From Brachybacterium timonense (GTDB lineage Bacteria; Actinomycetota; Actinomycetes; Actinomycetales; Dermabacteraceae), in NCBI RefSeq assembly GCF_900258505.1, contig NZ_LT984895.1, forward strand, positions 2,389,721 through 2,453,720: 64,000 bases of DNA. Direction: 5' to 3'. The position numbers and the translations under genes are program-made. Shown one piece after another: positions 38,096-46,794 of this stretch (position 1 is its first letter; the number at the start of each line of letters is the position of its first letter). The notes beneath the pieces are model-generated. The model worked only from the letters and a program-made list of their open reading frames with translations. It did no database searches and was not told the DNA's origin.

Positions 38096-39184
38096 ATGAA
38101 GGCCCTGCTGATCCACGGCGCCGAACAGATGAGCGTCGAGGAGGTGCCTCTGCCCGAGCCCACCGGCACCCAGGTGCGTGTGCGCATGCTCTACGGCGGC
38201 ATCTGCGGATCTGATCTGCACTACTACTTCCAGGGCCGCAACGGCGAGTACGAGGTGCGTGAACCGTTCATCCCCGGGCACGAGATAAGCGGCGTGGTGG
38301 ATCTGGATCCCTCCGGCCGCCTCGCACCCGGCACTCCCGTGACGATCGCTCCGGCCACGTACGGCACGAGCGAACCCGGGATCGAGGGTCGTCGCCACCT
38401 CTGGCCCGGCGGCAGCTACCTCGGCTCCGCCTCCACGATGCCGCACACCCAGGGCGGTATGAGCGAGTACCGCGTGGTGGAGGACTTCATGATCCGGGTG
38501 CTTCCCGAAAACCTGGATCTGCGCACCGCGGCGCTTGCTGAACCGCTCGCCGTCGGCCTGCACGCGATCACCGTGTCGGCAGTCGATGTGACCGGAGCCC
38601 GCGCGCTCGTCAGCGGCGCCGGGCCGATTGGGCTGTGCGTGGCTGCCGCCCTGGTGGCCCGCGGCGCCGCCGACGTCACTGTCACCGACGTCATGCCCGA
38701 ACCGCTTGAGCGGGCGCGTGCGGTGGGCGCGCACCACACGGTGAACGTCGCCCACGAGGGCATTCCAGCGATGGCGTACGACGTCGTGTTCGAATGCTCC
38801 GGTGCTGCTCCCGCCGTCTCCCCGGCGCTTTCTGCAGTGCGCCGCGCCGGCACCGTGGTGCAGGTGGGCATGCTCCCAAACGAGATGGTGGGTGTGAACC
38901 TCGCGCCGTTCGTCTCCAAGGAAGTGACCTATGTGGGCACCTTCCGTTTCAACAACGAGATCGACGACGCCGTTGCTCTGCTCGCCGCCCATCCGGCGAT
39001 CGCGTCGATCATCACGCATGTCATCCCGGCCAACGATGCGGTGGCAGCTTTCGAGACCGCACGAGATTCGCGCATCTCCGGCAAGGTGCTCGTGGATCTG
39101 TGGAGCTCGGAGGGCGGCACAGCCTCGGAAGGCGGCACAGCCTCACAGGGCAGCTCAATCTCGAAGAGCGACGTCACGCGCTGA
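38096..39184 (+). CDS. L-idonate 5-dehydrogenase-like medium-chain dehydrogenase
   Basis: A 362-residue MDR enzyme. The catalytic-zinc region GGICGSDLHYYFQGRNGEYE and PGHEISG and the nucleotide fold SGAGPIGLCVAAALVARGA fit L-idonate 5-dehydrogenase. The loop that normally holds four structural-zinc cysteines (residues about 84-105, between TIAPATYG and the GSASTMPHTQGG stretch) contains no cysteine at all. An unusual C-terminal tail carries 18-base tandem copies coding SEGGTA. ATG 38096 is preceded by AAGGAGA. It follows the mannitol dehydrogenase-type gene and precedes gntP. Confidence 0.85.
   Translation: MKALLIHGAEQMSVEEVPLPEPTGTQVRVRMLYGGICGSDLHYYFQGRNGEYEVREPFIPGHEISGVVDLDPSGRLAPGTPVTIAPATYGTSEPGIEGRRHLWPGGSYLGSASTMPHTQGGMSEYRVVEDFMIRVLPENLDLRTAALAEPLAVGLHAITVSAVDVTGARALVSGAGPIGLCVAAALVARGAADVTVTDVMPEPLERARAVGAHHTVNVAHEGIPAMAYDVVFECSGAAPAVSPALSAVRRAGTVVQVGMLPNEMVGVNLAPFVSKEVTYVGTFRFNNEIDDAVALLAAHPAIASIITHVIPANDAVAAFETARDSRISGKVLVDLWSSEGGTASEGGTASQGSSISKSDVTR
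39111..39146 (+). repeat. Two tandem 18-base units coding SEGGTA in the idonate dehydrogenase tail
   Basis: TCGGAGGGCGGCACAGCC is followed at once by a near-identical 18-base unit (TCGGAAGGCGGCACAGCC) and a third degenerate unit TCACAGGGCAGC. The repeat is in frame and extends the C-terminus beyond the usual enzyme end. Confidence 0.7.
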
Positions 39185-39356
39185 GTCGCACACCACACCG
39201 GAACGGGCTGGGTGGTCCCGCCTCGAGCACCCGTGCGCGGCGTAGGGTGCCGGTTGTTCCTGGCGCTGTCGCCGATCACTGAGGATCGACGCGACATCGC
39301 AGGCCCGATGAGGCGTTTCGCCCCACCCCCGTTGTTCCACAGACAGGAGCTCCGCA

Positions 39357-40745
39357 ATGGAGATCGAAGGCTGGACACAGACGCTCGGCGCAGGCTCCCT
39401 GTTGGGCATCGCCGCCGCAGCGATCGCTGTGATCCTTCTGCTCGTCATCAAATTCCGCCTGCACGCCTTCCTCACGCTGATCCTGGTCAGCCTCGGCACC
39501 GCGTTCGCTACCGGTATTCCCGCGAACGAGATCGTCAATGTGCTGGTGGGCTCCTTCGGCAGCACGCTCGGCTCCGTGGCCCTGCTGGTGGGGCTCGGCG
39601 CCATGCTTGGCAAACTCATCGAGCATTCCGGCGGCGCCACGGTTCTGGCCGACACGATGATCGACATCTTCGGTGAGAAGCGCGCGCCGCTCGCCCTGGG
39701 GGTCGCCTCCCTGCTGATGGGCTTCCCCATGTTCTTCGATGCTGGCCTGGTCGTGATGCTGCCGATCGTGTTCGCAGTCGCGGCACGACTGGGTGGGCCG
39801 GTGCTGCTGTATGCCTTCCCCACAGCTGTGGCGTTCTCGGTGATGCATGTGTTCGTGCCGCCGCACCCCGGCCCCGTCGCTGCTGCTGAGGCCTATGGCG
39901 CGAACCTGGGGCTGGTGCTGGCTATCGGCATGGTGATCGCTGTGCCGACGTTCTACGTGAGCGGCATCCTGTGGGGGAAGTACTGCGCGAAGAAGTTCGG
40001 GTTCACCGTGAACGCCGGTTCCCTGTTCGGTGCCGAAACGGATGAGGATGTGAAGAACCCGCCGTCAGTGCTCACGGTGGTCCTTGTGCTGTTGCTGCCG
40101 ATGGTGCTGATCTTCATGAACACGGGCCTGGACTTCCTGCGCGCTGCGGGCACCGTGTCTGAGGAAGCGACCTTGTACCAGGTGGCCCGCGCCTTCGGCT
40201 CCTCCCCTGTCGCCCTGCTGATCTCCGTGCTCGTGGCTCTCGTCGTGCTGGGCTTCCGCCGTGGCGAGACCGGTAATGCACTGGAGAAGATCGTCGATTC
40301 CTCGCTCGGCCCGATCTGCTCGGTCGTTCTGATCACCGGCGCCGGTGGCATGTTCGGCGGTGTGCTGCGCACGTCTGGGATCGGCGATGCCCTGGCGAAC
40401 ACTCTCGACGGCCTGGGCGTGCCGCTGATCCTGGCGGCGTACCTCATCGCCGTGATCCTGCGTGTGGCACAGGGCTCGGCCACGGTGGCGCTCGTGACCA
40501 CCGCGGGTCTGCTGGCCCCTGCCATTGCGGCACAGGGGCTCTCGGCCGGTCAGATCGCTGCGCTCACGGTGGCGACCGCGGCCGGTTCCGTGTTCGCTTC
40601 ACATGTGAATGACTCCGGTTTCTGGCTGGTGGGTCGTCTGTTCAACATGGACGTGGCCACCACCTTGCGCACCTGGACGGTGCAGCAGGCTCTGGAGTCG
40701 CTGATGGGCTTCGTGCTCGCTGCCGGATTCTTCTTGGTGCTCTGA
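39357..40745 (+). CDS. gntP: GntP family gluconate/sugar-acid permease
   Basis: A 462-residue membrane protein with the GntP family patterns GLGAMLGKLIEHSGGATVLA, GFPMFFDAGLVVMLPIVF, HVFVPPHPGPVAAA and VARVAQGSATVAL-like AVILRVAQGSATVALVTTAG. It is an H+ symporter for gluconate or related aldonic acids. It completes a catabolic unit with the mannitol-type and idonate-type dehydrogenases. CAGGAG precedes the ATG by about 10 bases. Confidence 0.95.
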   Translation: MEIEGWTQTLGAGSLLGIAAAAIAVILLLVIKFRLHAFLTLILVSLGTAFATGIPANEIVNVLVGSFGSTLGSVALLVGLGAMLGKLIEHSGGATVLADTMIDIFGEKRAPLALGVASLLMGFPMFFDAGLVVMLPIVFAVAARLGGPVLLYAFPTAVAFSVMHVFVPPHPGPVAAAEAYGANLGLVLAIGMVIAVPTFYVSGILWGKYCAKKFGFTVNAGSLFGAETDEDVKNPPSVLTVVLVLLLPMVLIFMNTGLDFLRAAGTVSEEATLYQVARAFGSSPVALLISVLVALVVLGFRRGETGNALEKIVDSSLGPICSVVLITGAGGMFGGVLRTSGIGDALANTLDGLGVPLILAAYLIAVILRVAQGSATVALVTTAGLLAPAIAAQGLSAGQIAALTVATAAGSVFASHVNDSGFWLVGRLFNMDVATTLRTWTVQQALESLMGFVLAAGFFLVL

Positions 40746-40823
40746 CCGGTGCACGTTCGGCTCCGCGGGGGTTGCTCGGCGCGTCAGCGCCGGTGCGGCC
40801 CCCGCTGTTCGTAGCATCGACGC

Positions 40824-41063
40824 ATGTGCCCCACGCAACGCCGTCCTCGGCTGGTCCTCACCCGCCGCGGCCGTCTGGTGCGCACGATTCTCGTGGCAAT
40901 ACTTCTCCTGATCGTGCTGGCGCTGGCCCTGACCCTGGTGCTGCCGCGGCTGGGCGGCGACGCCGCGGGCAGTGCCGCGACAAGCAGTGCGACCTCCCTC
41001 GCGGGCAGCGGAGATCCTGTCGCGTCGCTGCCGCTCCTTTCTCGCAGGGGGGTAGCGTCCTGA
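40824..41063 (+). CDS. Small single-pass membrane protein
   Basis: A 79-residue protein with a basic N-terminus (RRPRLVLTRRGRLVR), one membrane helix (about residues 21-43) and a Ser/Ala-rich tail. It ends 3 bp before the Mop-domain regulator gene, so the two may be one transcript. No family is recognised; it could also be a chance frame. Confidence 0.45.
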   Translation: MCPTQRRPRLVLTRRGRLVRTILVAILLLIVLALALTLVLPRLGGDAAGSAATSSATSLAGSGDPVASLPLLSRRGVAS

Positions 41064-41066
41064 GGC

Positions 41067-41477
41067 ATGTCCGCCTATCGCATCAGCACCGCCGCCCGAC
41101 TGCTCGCCGTTTCGGATGACACCGTCCGCCGCTGGGTGCAGCAGGGGCGGCTGACGGTTCAGGAGTCTGCGACCGGCCCGCAGCTCATCGACGGCGCCTC
41201 ACTTGCGGCTCTCTGTCAGGAGATTGCTGCAGAGCAGTCTATCGACGGCATGGATACCGGAGCCGGTCGTCGTTCAGCACGCAACCATCTCACCGGGCTC
41301 GTCACCGCGATCCGCTCCGATCCGGTGATGTCGCAGGTGGATGTGCAGTGCGGCCCGTTCCGCGTGGTCTCGTTGATCTCCACGGAGGCGGTGGCGGAGC
41401 TCGGGCTCGAGGTCGGTTCCCTCGCCACCGCGGTGGTGAAGGCGACGAACGTGTCGATCGAGCGCGCCGAACGCTGA
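41067..41477 (+). CDS. HTH-Mop protein, molybdenum-pterin binding regulator
   Basis: A 136-residue protein. Residues 1-55 form a MerR/excisionase-type helix-turn-helix (YRISTAARLLAVSDDTVRRW). Residues 70-133 form one Mop domain (NHLTGLVTAIRSDPVMSQVD, VVSLISTEAVAELGLEVGSL, VVKATNVSIER) that binds molybdate. This layout is typical of small actinobacterial molybdate-sensing proteins beside mod genes, but none is seen nearby in the window. Confidence 0.88.
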   Translation: MSAYRISTAARLLAVSDDTVRRWVQQGRLTVQESATGPQLIDGASLAALCQEIAAEQSIDGMDTGAGRRSARNHLTGLVTAIRSDPVMSQVDVQCGPFRVVSLISTEAVAELGLEVGSLATAVVKATNVSIERAER

Positions 41478-41507
41478 GGTGGCGTTCGCTCCATTACCGT
41501 AGGACGC

Positions 41508-42086
41508 ATGATCCGCGGACTCATCGGCCGAGCCTTCTGGGTGGTGAGCCCGTGGCGCCTTGTCACCACGCAAGCCCCGCCAAGGCCGACGGTTCTGATC
41601 GGCGCTCCCCACACCTCGAACTGGGATTTCGTCATCATGCTGGCGATGGCGTGGCGGCTCGGTGTGAGGGTGCGCTGGCTGGGCAAGCACACGTTGTTCC
41701 GCGGCTGGGCGGCACCGTTCTTCCGTGCCGTCGGCGGTATTCCCGTGGATCGCACGAATCCGGCCGACGTTGTCGATCAGGTGGTCGAGCGCATTCACAG
41801 CGGCGCCGTGTTCGGTCTCGTGATCACGCCCGACGGCACGCGCACCAACACCACCGGATACTGGAAGTCCGGTTTCTACCGGATCGCCCGGAAGACCGGT
41901 ATGCCGGTGACGCTCGGCTACGTCGATCGCACGACGATGACCTGCGGGCTCGGCCCCACGTTCGAGCTGACCGGGCGTGTCGCGGAGGATATGGATCGCA
42001 TCCGCGCGTTCTACGCCGACAAAGCCGGGGTGAAGCCCGAGAACCGGATCGAGCCACGACTGCGGGACGAGACCGGCACGATCTGA
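41508..42086 (+). CDS. 1-acyl-sn-glycerol-3-phosphate acyltransferase-like protein
   Basis: A 192-residue membrane-associated acyltransferase. The catalytic HX4D motif appears as APHTSNWDF (H-T-S-N-W-D) and is followed by RAVGGIPVDRTN and the TPDGTRTNTTGYWKSGFYRI substrate loop. This short form is common in Actinobacteria and may act on glycerophosphate or other lipid precursors. It lies between the Mop regulator and a convergent kinase gene. Confidence 0.85.
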   Translation: MIRGLIGRAFWVVSPWRLVTTQAPPRPTVLIGAPHTSNWDFVIMLAMAWRLGVRVRWLGKHTLFRGWAAPFFRAVGGIPVDRTNPADVVDQVVERIHSGAVFGLVITPDGTRTNTTGYWKSGFYRIARKTGMPVTLGYVDRTTMTCGLGPTFELTGRVAEDMDRIRAFYADKAGVKPENRIEPRLRDETGTI

Positions 42087-42094
42087 ACGTGTGC

Positions 42095-42655
42095 TCACCG
42101 ACTTGCTGCGAGCTCATCCAGAAGACGATCAAGGTCAGCCGGCCGTGCGAGACGCAGCACCGCGGGCCCATCGGCAGCGGCCTGCCAGGTGCGCAGTCGT
42201 GCCCGTTTGCGGTGGAAGCTTCGGTGGTGCCACAAGAGGATCGACTCGGGGCCGAGCGCTCGCGCGAGCGTCTCGGTATTCCCGTTGCACACGCGATGGC
42301 GGCGCAGTATCCGCGCGGCCGTGCGTCGCAGCAGGCGTCCCAGCGTGAGAGGGCGGCTGTAGTCGAGCGCGACGATCACCTGGGCGCGCGCGAGGATCAC
42401 ATCGGACCACGACCTATAGGCAGAGTCCACCACCCAATACTCGGTCTCGGCGAGCGCGGCGGCGAGTTGATGCTGTTCATCGGCGGGACGCTGAGTCCAC
42501 TCCGGCAGCCAGCCGATCTCGTCATCCACCAGATGCACCGGCAGGCCCAGCACCTCGCCGAGCCGCGCGGCAGCAGTGGATTTACCGCTGCCCGTGACAC
42601 CGTGGCAGAGCACACGCTGGGCACTGCGCAGGTCCGCTGTAGACGCGGTGGGCAT
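42095..42655 (-). CDS. Adenylate-kinase-like P-loop protein (FlaR/topology-modulation type)
   Basis: A 186-residue protein with Walker A (LCHGVTGSGKSTAAARLGEV) and the family patterns LGLPVHLVDDEIGWLPEWTQ, WVVDSAYRSWSDVILARAQV and VALDYSRPLTLGRLLRRTAA. Members resemble adenylate kinase in fold, with unknown substrate. The ATG starts 3 bp after the stop of the phosphoribosyltransferase gene, forming an operon. Confidence 0.85.
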   Translation of the reverse strand: MPTASTADLRSAQRVLCHGVTGSGKSTAAARLGEVLGLPVHLVDDEIGWLPEWTQRPADEQHQLAAALAETEYWVVDSAYRSWSDVILARAQVIVALDYSRPLTLGRLLRRTAARILRRHRVCNGNTETLARALGPESILLWHHRSFHRKRARLRTWQAAADGPAVLRLARPADLDRLLDELAASR

Positions 42656-42658
42656 GGT

Positions 42659-43171
42659 TCAGTGTTCGTTGGCAGTGACGGGTGGCAGCGCCGACCAGGG
42701 GAAGACGATCCATTCGTCGGTGCGGCGCCACACGAAGTCGGGGTCCACCACGGAGGCCGACTTCGCGTAGATCACGGCGCTGCGCGCTTCGGCCCCCATG
42801 CCACGCAGCAGGTCGAGCACGAGTGCAAGGGTGCGGCCGGAGTCGGCGACGTCGTCGACCACCAGCAGGCGTTTGCCACGGATCGCGTCAACATCGAGCA
42901 TCGGGGCGAGCAGCACCGGGTCGGGCAGGGTCTCGTGAACGTCGGTGTAGAACTCGACGTTGATCGCATCAGCGAGCTTGACGCCGAGCGCGTAGGACAG
43001 CGCACCGGCAGGCAGCAGTCCGCCGCGGGCCACAGCGATCACGATCTCAGGGGTGTAGCCGGAGTCGACGATCTGCTGGGCAAGCTCACGGGAGCTCTGC
43101 CCGAACGTGTCCCAGGTGAGCACCTCCTTGGAGGCGAGATCCGACGAGTCGGCATGGAAGGCCTGCGCCAT
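42659..43171 (-). CDS. Phosphoribosyltransferase
   Basis: A 170-residue type I phosphoribosyltransferase. The PRPP motif is LLVVDDVADSGRTLALVLDL, with the AVARGGLLPAGALSYALGV loop before it and the WIVFPWSALPP end found in xanthine/hypoxanthine salvage proteins. It probably salvages a purine base. ATG 43171 is chosen over the frame start at 43207 because an AAGGAG site lies at the right distance. It is followed by the kinase-like gene with a 3-bp gap. Confidence 0.9.
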   Translation of the reverse strand: MAQAFHADSSDLASKEVLTWDTFGQSSRELAQQIVDSGYTPEIVIAVARGGLLPAGALSYALGVKLADAINVEFYTDVHETLPDPVLLAPMLDVDAIRGKRLLVVDDVADSGRTLALVLDLLRGMGAEARSAVIYAKSASVVDPDFVWRRTDEWIVFPWSALPPVTANEH

Positions 43172-43409
43172 GAGAGCTCCTTGCGCTGGGATGGTACGGG
43201 GCGGCACCGTGGCCGCGGGCCTTGATCGTACCGATCCTGTGTGCAGGGCGGGACACGCGGGCGATGCGCGCTGCAGAGGCGATGACGGTTCTCCAGCCGG
43301 TCGCGGCGATCCAGGGCTACCCTGAGCTCAGCAGATGATCATTCTCGGGCATTGCCCGGCTGACGGCGGTGTCACCGAGCAGTCGCGATGCGCGCGGAGA
43401 GGGGCAGCC

Positions 43410-44201
43410 ATGGCAGCACGACGCCACCGCCCTGCGCGCTCCCGGCATCCGCATCGGCCGCTGGAGGGTGAGCTGATCGCGCCAGCGCCAGCGGTGCGGA
43501 TGCCGCGTCGGCGCGGTCGATGGCTCACCCGGGATGTGCCGTTCTTCTTCGGGTGGTCGTCTGCTCTGTCCACGTTTCTCGTGTTCGGCATGGGGTCGCT
43601 CGTGGGTGGCAGCGGGCTGCTCGTCCCGGCGGCGGGGGCGCTCGGTGTGGGCGCATTCGTCACTGGCGGCCTCGCGTTTTTGCTGCGCAACCGCCGGCCC
43701 GCCGCGCCGCCGTATCGGGCGCTGGTGGACGGTATGCCGGAGTCCACACGCTCGGTGCTCGAGTCCGCAGCAGGGTCCGTGCTGCAGCAGCGCCGACGGA
43801 TCGCCGCTGCCCAACACTCCACGCCCCACCCCGCCGTGCGCCCCGTGCTCGACCACGCCGATGTTCTGCTCGCCCGTGTGGACGCCCTGGTGCGTTCTCC
43901 CGCTGTGCAGTCGCGTCGGCCCTACGAACCCGACGTGCTTCTGCTCGAGGGCATGGCCGAGCGTTACCTGCCCGAGCTGCTCGGCGCCCTGGAGGAGAAC
44001 CAGCGGTATCTCGCCTCGACGTTCACCCCGCAGTCGCAGCAGCAGGCGTTGGCGAACCTGGGTGTCATCGAACAGCAGCTTGCTCAGCTGGACGCCGGGG
44101 TGAATCGGATCGAGTCGGATCTCGTGCAGGGGTCCACCCGCTCTCTGGATGTGCAGACGGATTTCCTGCAGCAGCGACTGCACGGCGACTCAGTGCACTG
44201 A
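43410..44201 (+). CDS. XpaC-like membrane protein (5-bromo-4-chloroindolyl phosphate hydrolysis family)
   Basis: A 263-residue protein: a basic Arg/Pro leader, two membrane helices at about residues 48-92 (FFFGWSSALSTFLVFGMGSL, GVGAFVTGGLAFLLRN), then a long helical cytoplasmic region. The pattern YLPELLGALEENQRYLASTF with QTDFLQQRL at the end resembles the XpaC family, often found beside toxic-anion-resistance TelA genes. No telA is seen here. ATG 43410 follows GCGGAGAGG. Assignment is moderate. Confidence 0.65.
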   Translation: MAARRHRPARSRHPHRPLEGELIAPAPAVRMPRRRGRWLTRDVPFFFGWSSALSTFLVFGMGSLVGGSGLLVPAAGALGVGAFVTGGLAFLLRNRRPAAPPYRALVDGMPESTRSVLESAAGSVLQQRRRIAAAQHSTPHPAVRPVLDHADVLLARVDALVRSPAVQSRRPYEPDVLLLEGMAERYLPELLGALEENQRYLASTFTPQSQQQALANLGVIEQQLAQLDAGVNRIESDLVQGSTRSLDVQTDFLQQRLHGDSVH

Positions 44202-44338
44202 GCTCATGGGCTCTCGGCCGAAACACGCCTTCGTGGTCGGGCGACCCCGCACTGCACGGCGCCCCGACGGTGTCATGCCGACGGACGTCCTCACCGCACG
44301 CGACGCGGAGCGTCACTGACCACGAGCGCGCGATCGCC

Positions 44339-44935
44339 TCAGATGATCCCCGCCGCATGACCCACCTGACGCCACCAGTCGGCGAGCACCGGCAACGGGG
44401 CGTGGGCATTCAGCCCGCTGGGTTGCGGCAACACCCACACCTCGGCTTCTGCGATCTCCCGGTCCTGTTTACCGAGCACGGCGTTCTTGTCCTCGAAGGC
44501 GGTGCGGTAGGCGGTGATACCGAGGATCGCGATGACTCTCGGTGAGAGGCGCTGGGCGAGCTGCTCCAGTTGCACGCGCCCGGCACGCAGTTCCTCCGCG
44601 CTCAGCTCGGCGGCACGGGCACTCGCCCGGCCGACGATGTTCGTCAGGCTGAAGCCCTGCGCGGTGAACGTGGCGAGGTCGTCATCGCCAAGGCCCCGGC
44701 TCGCGTCGACCCGGTGCGGCATCAGTCCGGCCTCGGCAAGCGAGGGCCAGAACCGATTGGCGGGATGCGCGAACGGGGCATTGACGGCAGCGGTCCACAG
44801 CCCCGGGTTGATGCCGACGATCAGGAGCTTCGTGTGTTCGGCGATGACGTCGTCGATTGTGGCGTTCTCGAAGCCGGCGAGCTCGTCCCGGGTGGGTCGC
44901 CTGCCACCGAGCGGGGATCGTCGTGCAACGGTCAT
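44339..44935 (-). CDS. mug: G/U mismatch-specific DNA glycosylase
   Basis: A 198-residue DNA repair enzyme of the uracil-DNA glycosylase superfamily. The motif GINPGLWTAAVNAPFAHPAN holds the catalytic asparagine, followed by RFWPSLAEAGL, and the second motif is LPQPSGLNAHAP. It removes uracil or ethenocytosine from mismatches. ATG 44935 is preferred over 44962. It diverges from the kdp operon, with the phased repeats of its promoter between them. Confidence 0.92.
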   Translation of the reverse strand: MTVARRSPLGGRRPTRDELAGFENATIDDVIAEHTKLLIVGINPGLWTAAVNAPFAHPANRFWPSLAEAGLMPHRVDASRGLGDDDLATFTAQGFSLTNIVGRASARAAELSAEELRAGRVQLEQLAQRLSPRVIAILGITAYRTAFEDKNAVLGKQDREIAEAEVWVLPQPSGLNAHAPLPVLADWWRQVGHAAGII

Positions 44936-44979
44936 GGGTCGAGCGTAGCGATGGACGCTCACACCTCAGCACTGCGGCG

Positions 44980-45021
44980 TCAAGGACGCGTTAAGACGCC
45001 TTAAGAACGGATCCAGAACGG
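44980..45021 (+). promoter_or_regulatory. Four phased direct repeats upstream of kdpF, candidate KdpE sites
   Basis: The sequence runs TCAAGGACGCG, TTAAGACGCC, TTAAGAACGGA, TCCAGAACGGG: four related 10-11 base units in tandem, one per helical turn. OmpR-family response regulators such as KdpE bind tandem direct repeats of this spacing. The block ends about 36 bp before the kdpF start. Confidence 0.6.
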
Positions 45022-45056
45022 GCCTACGGGCCGCGGCGAGGAATGAACTGGGGCGC

Positions 45057-45143
45057 ATGATCCAAGACATCGTCGGAGCGCTCCTGGGATTCGCCATCGT
45101 GGCCTATCTACTGTTCGCGCTCACCCGACCCGAGAAGTTCTGA
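45057..45143 (+). CDS. kdpF: KdpF, small stabilising subunit of the Kdp potassium ATPase
   Basis: A 28-residue one-helix membrane peptide, MIQDIVGALLGFAIVAYLLF, then ALTRPEKF and a stop. The RPEKF ending is typical of KdpF. It sits 7 bp before kdpA in the expected position. KdpF stabilises the KdpABC complex. The start is unusual in lacking a strong ribosome binding site. Confidence 0.93.
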   Translation: MIQDIVGALLGFAIVAYLLFALTRPEKF

Positions 45144-45150
45144 GGCCGCC

Positions 45151-46794
45151 ATGTCGCCTGCACTCGCCACCACGTGCGCCCTGCTGCTGGTCATCGGTTG
45201 CCTCGCCGTCGTGCATGTGCCTCTCGGCAGCTATATGCACCGCGTGTTCGCTGACTCGCACCATACCCGCACCGAACGCTTCATCTATCGCCTCGTCGGC
45301 GTCGATCCCGACAAGGAGATGCGCTGGACGTCCTACGCGATCGCCGCGGTCGCCTTCGGCATCATCTCCGTCCTGGGCCTCTTTGTGCTGATCCTCGTGC
45401 AGGGTCTGCTTCCGTGGTCCTTCGGACGCTCACAGGACTGGCACACCGCGCTGAACACCGCGGTTTCCTTCACCACGAACACGAACTGGCAGAGCTACGG
45501 AGGGGAATCCGGCGCCGGGTACGTCGTCAGCATGGCTGGCCTCACGGTGCAGAACTTCGTCTCCGCCGCCACCGGCATCGCCGTTGCCATCGCTCTCTTT
45601 CGTGGTATCGCCCGGTCTTCGGCTGACACCATCGGGAATTTCTGGGTTGATCTCGTGCGTGCGAGTCTGCGGCTCTTGCTCCCGATCTCCGTCGGCGGCG
45701 CTGTCCTGCTGATGCTCGGCGGCGTGCTGCAGAACCTTGCAGAGCCGATGACGGTGACGACGGTAAGCGGGGAGCAGCAGACCATCCTCGGCGGTCCTGT
45801 CGCCTCGCAGGAAGTGATCAAGCTGCTCGGCACCAACGGCGGGGGTTTCTTCAACGCCAACTCCGCGCACCCCTTCGAGAACCCCAATGCCTGGACGAAC
45901 CTGCTGGAAATCCTGCTGGTGCTCTGCATCCCCTTCTCGCTGCCGTATACCTACGGCCGTTTCGTTGAGGACCGCCGCCAGGGCCTGGCGCTGACCGCCG
46001 TGATGGGAATTCTGTGGGCTGGCTCGGCTGCACTGCTGACCGGGGCAGAATTCAGCTGGGCCAACGGCGTCTTCGCGATGGAAGGCAAGGAGACCCGCTT
46101 CGGCACAGTCTGGACCGCACTGTTCGCCACGACAACAACGGGCACATCCACGGGCGCCGTCAACGCTATGCATGATTCCTTCAGCCCCTTGGGCGGCGGT
46201 CTGGTGATGTTCAACATGATGCTCGGCGAGGTCAGCCCCGGAGGCGTCGGCACCGGCATGTACAACATGCTGACCCTGGCGGTTCTGACGGTCTTCATCG
46301 CTGGCCTCATGGTGGGTCGCACACCGGAGCTGATGGGCAAACTGGTCGGCCGACGTGAGATCACGCTCGCCGCCCTCTCGACGATCACCATGCCCGCCTT
46401 GGTGCTCGGTTTCACCGGCGCGGCCGTGCTTTTGCCGGGAGTTCGAAGCGCCATGGCCAACACCGGTGCTCATGGACTGTCCGAGGTGCTGTACGCCTAC
46501 ACCTCCGGCTCGAACAACAACGGCTCCGCCTTCGCGGGCCTTGCCGCAGATCAGCCGTACCTCAACCTCACCGTGGCGGCCGCCATGTTCCTGGGCCGGT
46601 TCATCCCGATCGTGTTCATGACTGCCCTGGCTGGCTCTCTCGCCGCCCAGCAGCGCCGCCCGAGAACCGAGGGCACCATGCCAACGCACAACGTCACGTT
46701 CTGTGTGCTGCTGACCGTCATCATCCTCATCGTCGCGGGCTTGACGTTCCTGCCCTCGCTCGCGCTCGGCCCCATCGCGGAGGCACTCGCATGA
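45151..46794 (+). CDS. kdpA: KdpA, potassium-translocating subunit
   Basis: A 547-residue membrane protein, the K+ channel-like subunit of KdpFABC, of the family's usual length. The four selectivity-filter loops are visible: [43 protein letters not shown] and [11 protein letters not shown]. It overlaps kdpB by 4 bp (ATGA). The operon is induced when potassium is low. Confidence 0.97.
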   Translation: MSPALATTCALLLVIGCLAVVHVPLGSYMHRVFADSHHTRTERFIYRLVGVDPDKEMRWTSYAIAAVAFGIISVLGLFVLILVQGLLPWSFGRSQDWHTALNTAVSFTTNTNWQSYGGESGAGYVVSMAGLTVQNFVSAATGIAVAIALFRGIARSSADTIGNFWVDLVRASLRLLLPISVGGAVLLMLGGVLQNLAEPMTVTTVSGEQQTILGGPVASQEVIKLLGTNGGGFFNANSAHPFENPNAWTNLLEILLVLCIPFSLPYTYGRFVEDRRQGLALTAVMGILWAGSAALLTGAEFSWANGVFAMEGKETRFGTVWTALFATTTTGTSTGAVNAMHDSFSPLGGGLVMFNMMLGEVSPGGVGTGMYNMLTLAVLTVFIAGLMVGRTPELMGKLVGRREITLAALSTITMPALVLGFTGAAVLLPGVRSAMANTGAHGLSEVLYAYTSGSNNNGSAFAGLAADQPYLNLTVAAAMFLGRFIPIVFMTALAGSLAAQQRRPRTEGTMPTHNVTFCVLLTVIILIVAGLTFLPSLALGPIAEALA

